DNA of 64,000 bases from Paenibacillus arenosi (GTDB taxonomy: Bacteria; Bacillota; Bacilli; Paenibacillales; Paenibacillaceae), in contig NZ_JACYTN010000002.1 of the NCBI RefSeq assembly GCF_014841135.1, positions 434,001-498,000 of the forward strand, given 5' to 3'. Position numbers and translations under genes: made by a program. This document shows, one piece after another, positions 60,007 through 64,000 of the stretch (positions are counted from its first letter, which is position 1; every line of letters begins with the position of its first letter). The notes beneath the pieces are model-generated. The model searched no databases and was not told where the DNA came from. It saw nothing but the letters and a program-made list of their open reading frames with translations.

Positions 60007-60414
60007 TTATTTAACGCGTGACTGAGCTTCAATCTCTTCTTGCTTCTCTTGAGATTTGAAGTGTACATCATGTACATGCACGTTTACTTCAACAACATGA
60101 AGACCTGTCATCATTTCAATAGATCTCTTTACATTGGCTTGAATGCTGGAAGAAACTTCAGGGATGCGGTGACCATACTCTACGATAATGGAAACATCCA
60201 CTGCTGCTTCACGTTGGCCAACCTCAACCTTAACACCTTTAGAAAGGTTTTTACGGCCTAGAAGCTCCGCAATACCTCCTGCGAATCCGCCGCTCATGCC
60301 TGCTACACCTTCTATTTCAATGGTCGCAAGACCTGCGATAACTTCAATAACTTCAGGTGCAATTTGAATATTCCCCAAATCTGTACGTTCAAACTCAGAA
60401 ACTGCTTGACTCAT
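60007..60414 (-). CDS. yqhY: Asp23/Gls24 family envelope stress response protein
   Basis: A 135-residue DUF322 protein: IAPEVIEVIAGLATIEIEGV, AGMSGGFAGGIAELLGRKNL and the second half VSIIVEYGHRIPEVSSSIQA with VEVNVHVHDVHF. In Bacillus subtilis yqhY follows accC in the same place, and the protein is associated with acetyl-CoA carboxylase balance. The ATG at 60414 follows GAGGAGTGG. It is followed here by amaP and a DUF2273 gene, unlike Bacillus subtilis as I recall. Confidence 0.93.
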   Translation of the reverse strand: MSQAVSEFERTDLGNIQIAPEVIEVIAGLATIEIEGVAGMSGGFAGGIAELLGRKNLSKGVKVEVGQREAAVDVSIIVEYGHRIPEVSSSIQANVKRSIEMMTGLHVVEVNVHVHDVHFKSQEKQEEIEAQSRVK

Positions 60415-60529
60415 CAATCACCACTCCTCACATTTTCATCCCACAAGGTTAATCGTTACCCTGTCCGCTTATTACTCATAACTATATCATTTGTCCATTT
60501 TTATGACAAACAATCGATGAAATAAACGA

Positions 60530-61873
60530 TTATACCTCATTCTCTTCTAAGAACTTAATGTCAAAATCACCACGTAAAAACGTTGGATGCTGCAAGAGAC
60601 GACTATGAAACGGAATCGTAGTGTGAATACCTTCAATGGAAAATTCCGATAATGCACGCTTCATTCGCTCGATTGCTTCTTCTCTTGTTGGTCCCCATAC
60701 GATCAGCTTCGCAATCATCGAATCATAATGCGGTGATATTACATATCCCGGATAAGCAGCGCTGTCAACACGGACACCGAAGCCACCAGGTGGCAAATAG
60801 AAATTAATCTTGCCTGCAGAAGGCATAAAGTTGCGCGATGGATCTTCTGCATTAATACGACATTCAATCGCCCAGCCGTTAATACGGACATCTTCTTGTT
60901 TCACGGAAAGATGCTCACCTTGAGCAACCATAATCATTTCCTTGATGATATCAAGTCCAGTAATCATTTCGGTTACAGGGTGTTCCACTTGAATACGTGT
61001 ATTCATTTCCATGAAATAAAATTGTCCATCAGGTGCAAGCAAGAACTCAAGTGTTCCTGCTCCCGAGTAGTTTACTGCTTGAGCTGCACGTACTGCAGCA
61101 GCCCCCATACGCTCACGAATTTCTGGCGTCAAGATTGGACAAGGCGCCTCTTCAACAAGCTTTTGACGACGTCGCTGCACCGAACAATCACGCTCACCTA
61201 AGTGAACAACGTTCCCATGCTTGTCAGCAATAATTTGAATCTCAACGTGCTTCATGCCTGTTAGGAACTTTTCTAAATAGACGCCTGCATTACCGAAAGC
61301 TTTCTCTGCTTCCTGCTGAGCAGTCGTGATTTGCTTAACTAGTGAATCCTCATCATCAGCAATACGAATACCTTTACCTCCGCCACCAGCTGTAGCTTTA
61401 ATAATAACTGGATAGCCGATATCTCGGGCAATCATAATCGCATCGTCCATATTTTCAACTAAGCCATCTGAACCTGGAATAACTGGAACATTGGCATCTT
61501 TCATTGTCTGCTTAGCAACGGCCTTATCCCCCATGCGTTCAATCGCATTTGGAGAAGGGCCAATAAACGTAATCCCGCAAGAATCACAAATCTCAGCAAA
61601 GTCTGCGTTCTCGGCTAAAAATCCATACCCCGGATGAACAGCATCGCATTCAGTCAGCGTTGCAACACTCATCAAATTGGTAAAGTTCAAATAACTATCC
61701 TTTGACGCAGTAGGGCCAATACAATATGCCTCGTCCGCCAAACGAACGTGTAATGAATCTCGATCGGCTTCAGAATATACCGCTACGCTGGCAATTCCGA
61801 GCTCTCGGCACGCGCGAATAATCCGTACGGCTATTTCTCCGCGATTCGCGACGAGCACTTTGTGAAATGTCAT
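60530..61873 (-). CDS. accC: Acetyl-CoA carboxylase, biotin carboxylase subunit
   Basis: ATP-dependent carboxylation of biotin on AccB, committing carbon to fatty acids. Motifs: [37 protein letters not shown], the ATP-grasp loop [34 protein letters not shown] and [18 protein letters not shown]. Length 447, the standard size. AAGGAGGTTG precedes the ATG, 48 bases after accB. The accA and accD subunits are not in the window. Confidence 0.98.
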   Translation of the reverse strand: MTFHKVLVANRGEIAVRIIRACRELGIASVAVYSEADRDSLHVRLADEAYCIGPTASKDSYLNFTNLMSVATLTECDAVHPGYGFLAENADFAEICDSCGITFIGPSPNAIERMGDKAVAKQTMKDANVPVIPGSDGLVENMDDAIMIARDIGYPVIIKATAGGGGKGIRIADDEDSLVKQITTAQQEAEKAFGNAGVYLEKFLTGMKHVEIQIIADKHGNVVHLGERDCSVQRRRQKLVEEAPCPILTPEIRERMGAAAVRAAQAVNYSGAGTLEFLLAPDGQFYFMEMNTRIQVEHPVTEMITGLDIIKEMIMVAQGEHLSVKQEDVRINGWAIECRINAEDPSRNFMPSAGKINFYLPPGGFGVRVDSAAYPGYVISPHYDSMIAKLIVWGPTREEAIERMKRALSEFSIEGIHTTIPFHSRLLQHPTFLRGDFDIKFLEENEV

Positions 61874-61921
61874 CGTTCAACCTCCTTGACTTGGCTGCCA
61901 TTAGGGCATTATAAGCTAACG

Positions 61922-62416
61922 TTATTCCGCTTTAACCAAGAATAGCGGCTGTCCGAATTCGACTAATTGACCATTCTCCACGAGAACTTCTACAATTTGT
62001 CCCTTCACTTCCGCTTCCAGCTCATTCATCAGCTTCATCGCTTCTAGAATGCACACGACTGTCTTTTCGCTCACTTTGGAACCTACAGAAACGAATGCAT
62101 CAGCATCAGGTGATGGAGAAGAATAGAACGTACCTACCATCGGCGACACAATCTTATGAAGGCCTGCTGTGTTATCAACAACAGTTGGTGCTGCTTCTTG
62201 CTTGGCAGGAACAGCTTGTTCTACCGCAGCTACTGGCGCCTGCACAGGTGCAGGCGTATATGTATGGGCTGCAGGAGCTGATTGAATCGTAACTACCTCA
62301 GATTTGCCAGGCTTACGAATCGCGATGCGACAGCCTTCATTTTCAATTTCTAGCTCGTGAACAGAAGTCTGATCCACAAGTTTAATGAGTTCTTTAATCT
62401 CGCTTATTTTGAACAA
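61922..62416 (-). CDS. accB: Acetyl-CoA carboxylase biotin carboxyl carrier protein
   Basis: Carries the biotin that AccC carboxylates. The N-terminal helix-rich part (MFKISEIKELIKLVDQTSVH) and an Ala/Pro-rich linker (about 50-95) precede the biotinyl domain, where CILEAMKLMNELEAEV contains the biotin Lys. The start is TTG at 62416 behind GAGGAGTG, which gives 164 residues and a normal N-terminus; the longest frame starts 32 codons earlier but lacks support. First gene of accB-accC. Confidence 0.96.
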   Translation of the reverse strand: MFKISEIKELIKLVDQTSVHELEIENEGCRIAIRKPGKSEVVTIQSAPAAHTYTPAPVQAPVAAVEQAVPAKQEAAPTVVDNTAGLHKIVSPMVGTFYSSPSPDADAFVSVGSKVSEKTVVCILEAMKLMNELEAEVKGQIVEVLVENGQLVEFGQPLFLVKAE

Positions 62417-62514
62417 TTCATTCACTCCTCGTGACTGTTGTATCATTAAGGGATTACCACTAATAGATGGACAATCAATATGGACGTATGTATTATAACA
62501 CAATCGAACCAAAT

Positions 62515-62546
62515 AGAAAGAGCCCAGTTTCGGGAACTGGGCTGAC
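62515..62546 (-). terminator. Terminator of the spoIIIA operon
   Basis: AGCCCAGTT and AACTGGGCT form a perfect 9-bp stem with a 5-base loop, followed by CTTTCTATTT on the minus strand. It lies between spoIIIAH and accB. Confidence 0.85.
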
Positions 62547-62575
62547 CATTGTTTTCTAATTGATGATTACGGACA

Positions 62576-63328
62576 TTATTCAGTAACGTATTGTACACTT
62601 ACTTTGTCTTGTGTCACTTGAAGCTCATTAATTATTTTGTCAATAATATCAACCGCTTGTCTAGCTTCCATCTTCTCAGCTTGTACGATGACTTTGACGT
62701 TATTGTTTTCCTCGCTTATGACCACATTAGGATAATCTTTTTGCAGCTCTGCCTCCAAAGCGGAAATTTTTTGCTCCTTGTCGTCCAAACGACTCATATC
62801 ATCATACAACTTTGTCATCTCTTCTGAGCTTACCTTAGAGCCATTTAATTTTGTTAAAATGTTTTCAAGCTGCTGCTGATACTGCTCCGAACGTTCCATT
62901 GCCTTTTGTTCAATGGTACTGCGGGACATAACTCCTTGCGCAGCAACCTGATCCAATATGGCCTTCTCACCATCTGTGAGCGTTTGCTTGCTATCTTTAG
63001 CTGCTGATTCGTTCGAAGGTGTTTGTTTGTCTGACTTCGTCGTTGGAGCATCGACTGGTTCCTTTGTTTCAGGAGATGTGGTTGCACCATCCACTTTTCC
63101 TTCTGCATTCGGTTGCACTTCTGCTTCTGTACCACCCACTTGAGTTACTTCAACCTTTGGCAATTGTTCAAGCGCAGCCCCAGCTTCTCCGGCTACTTGA
63201 TTAATAGTGGCTACGCCTGCTGCTGGATCAGGCTTGGCAGGCTCTTCGGTAAATAAATAATACGCGGACAGGACGACCATAAGGCTCAACATAGATACTA
63301 ACCAAATTGTTTGTCGTTTGGTATTCAT
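62576..63328 (-). CDS. spoIIIAH: Stage III sporulation protein AH (mother-cell channel subunit)
   Basis: Forms, with forespore SpoIIQ, the channel spanning the two forespore membranes. One N-terminal membrane helix (about 8-27, IWLVSMLSLMVVLSAYYLF) is followed by a long Ala/Glu/Thr/Lys-rich linker (about 30-125). The YscJ/FliF-like ring-building motif follows (about 130-250: EQYQQQLENILTKLNGSKVS and VVISEENNNVKVIVQAEK). AAGGAGGG precedes the ATG. Length 250. Last gene of the spoIIIA operon, whose earlier genes lie outside the window. Confidence 0.93.
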   Translation of the reverse strand: MNTKRQTIWLVSMLSLMVVLSAYYLFTEEPAKPDPAAGVATINQVAGEAGAALEQLPKVEVTQVGGTEAEVQPNAEGKVDGATTSPETKEPVDAPTTKSDKQTPSNESAAKDSKQTLTDGEKAILDQVAAQGVMSRSTIEQKAMERSEQYQQQLENILTKLNGSKVSSEEMTKLYDDMSRLDDKEQKISALEAELQKDYPNVVISEENNNVKVIVQAEKMEARQAVDIIDKIINELQVTQDKVSVQYVTE

Positions 63329-63378
63329 TAAGGTAAACCCTCCTTATAATTGACATCTCGGCTCTCCGTGTTCTCGTT

Positions 63379-64000
63379 TTACTCCGATATTTTGCGTGGC
63401 ACTACCGATATCCGGTAGGAAGGCACATTCAATCCTTTTTCCACTGCATCTACGATCATCTGATTAACAACGGCATTCTCTGCACCTTTTGCAACGACGA
63501 TGACGCCTCGAACTTTAGGTTTTACTCGTTTCGTCACGATAGGCGACTGATGTTCTGAGGTTTCAGTCATCACAATTTCACCATCACGAGAAGTTTGTGT
63601 AATATGACGTTTGCCTCCATTCGCATCCGTCTCTTCCGTAACTTGTTGACTATCTTTCATATTGCGCTGAATAACTAGCTCTTCGGTCGAATCAACAGTA
63701 ACCATCACCTGCACCTGATCAACTCCGACAATCTCTTCAAGGACCGACTTCATACGAGTTTCAAAGGATTGCTCAATCGTTGCAAATGGATTATTAGGAT
63801 CAGGCGTTGCAACAGAAGCACGACTGTCATTTAGCTCCTGTTCACTCATTACACCTGTCACAGCAGGAGGTTCTCTGCCTGAACTGCCCATCAGCCAATT
63901 GCCATTCCCAGGTCCACTTGAGAACGAGCTAACCAAGATGAGCGCCGCACCGACGAGACCTAATAGGAGCAGCCAACGAAATGCTTTCACTCGTTTCGGT
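63379..64000 (-). CDS. spoIIIAG: Stage III sporulation protein AG, truncated by the window end
   Basis: Ring-forming mother-cell membrane protein of the SpoIIIA-SpoIIQ complex. The frame stays open to base 64000, and the residues before the GTG at 63990 (PKR, then VKAFRW) match the usual SpoIIIAG N-terminal region, so the true start is beyond the window. One membrane helix (WLLLLGLVGAALILVSSF) precedes the ring-building domain (SVLEEIVGVDQVQVMVTVDS, KVRGVIVVAKGAENAVVNQM). A Gln/Thr-rich loop (about 105-140 from the GTG) interrupts it. It lies 50 bases upstream of spoIIIAH. Confidence 0.93.
   Translation of the reverse strand, partial: PKRVKAFRWLLLLGLVGAALILVSSFSSGPGNGNWLMGSSGREPPAVTGVMSEQELNDSRASVATPDPNNPFATIEQSFETRMKSVLEEIVGVDQVQVMVTVDSTEELVIQRNMKDSQQVTEETDANGGKRHITQTSRDGEIVMTETSEHQSPIVTKRVKPKVRGVIVVAKGAENAVVNQMIVDAVEKGLNVPSYRISVVPRKISE

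Overview
The window reads as a contiguous chromosomal segment of an endospore-forming Bacillota, most likely a Paenibacillus or close relative. The evidence is the dense set of sporulation genes (spoIIAA-spoIIAB-sigF, dacF, a spoVAF-like gene, spoIIM, spoIVB, spo0A, spoIIIAG/AH, mciZ), strong AGGAGG-type ribosome binding sites, frequent TTG/GTG starts, and gene order matching the Bacillus subtilis rib-ppiB-lysA-spoIIA-fur-nudF and accBC-folD-xseAB-ispA-dxs-recN-spo0A blocks as I remember them. I see no tRNA or rRNA genes, CRISPR arrays, transposases or prophage genes.

Layout. 1-4.5 kb: the 5' end of scpA, then the riboflavin operon (ribD-ribE-ribBA-ribH) behind a long leader with an FMN riboswitch. 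4.7-9.0 kb: ppiB, an unknown gene, lysA and a GerA/SpoVAF-type germination protein. 9.3-12.8 kb: the forespore sigma-F operon with dacF and a small unknown gene. 13.3-19.4 kb: glutamate dehydrogenase, then nucleoside salvage (pdp, punA, drm), a XerD-type recombinase and yqzK. 19.6-24.7 kb: a subtilase with a long basic tail, fur, spoIIM, an EndoQ-like nuclease, nudF, and the tiny divisome inhibitor gene mciZ. 24.8-28.2 kb: TetR/MFS pair, M20 peptidase, and the tiny prli42 gene. 28.4-34.4 kb: lipB and the branched-chain 2-oxoacid dehydrogenase genes (bkdB, bkdAB, bkdAA, lpdV). 34.6-46.0 kb: the most accessory part, with a DUF2627 protein, unknown proteins, a VanZ-RDD membrane protein, an ABC-2 export system, a sigma/anti-sigma/secreted-protein cluster and an AT-rich MFS pump. 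46.4-54.5 kb: spo0A, spoIVB, recN, argR, an unknown membrane-anchored protein, tlyA and dxs. 54.6-64 kb: a candidate structured RNA, ispA, xseB, xseA, folD, nusB, a DUF2273/AmaP/Asp23 envelope-stress trio, accC, accB, spoIIIAH and spoIIIAG (cut by the window end).

Most genes are on the minus strand and form short operons separated by clear intrinsic terminators. Sporulation control is readable in the DNA. spo0A has a near-consensus sigma-H promoter overlapping paired Spo0A boxes, spoIIAA has a sigma-H-like promoter, and mciZ has a sigma-E-like promoter. Many starts were moved inward from the longest open frame to the codon with a good Shine-Dalgarno sequence.

The most unusual items are: a roughly 140-nt stem-closed RNA with a U-tract just upstream of dxs; an 800-residue DUF4179-type anti-sigma protein whose C-terminal half resembles the secreted protein encoded next to it; a XerD-like recombinase with Gln in place of the first His of its HxxR box; a signal-less subtilase with a strongly basic tail; and a terminator-like hairpin in the leader of a drug-efflux-type MFS gene. 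All family assignments come from reading the proteins by eye; no database search was run.
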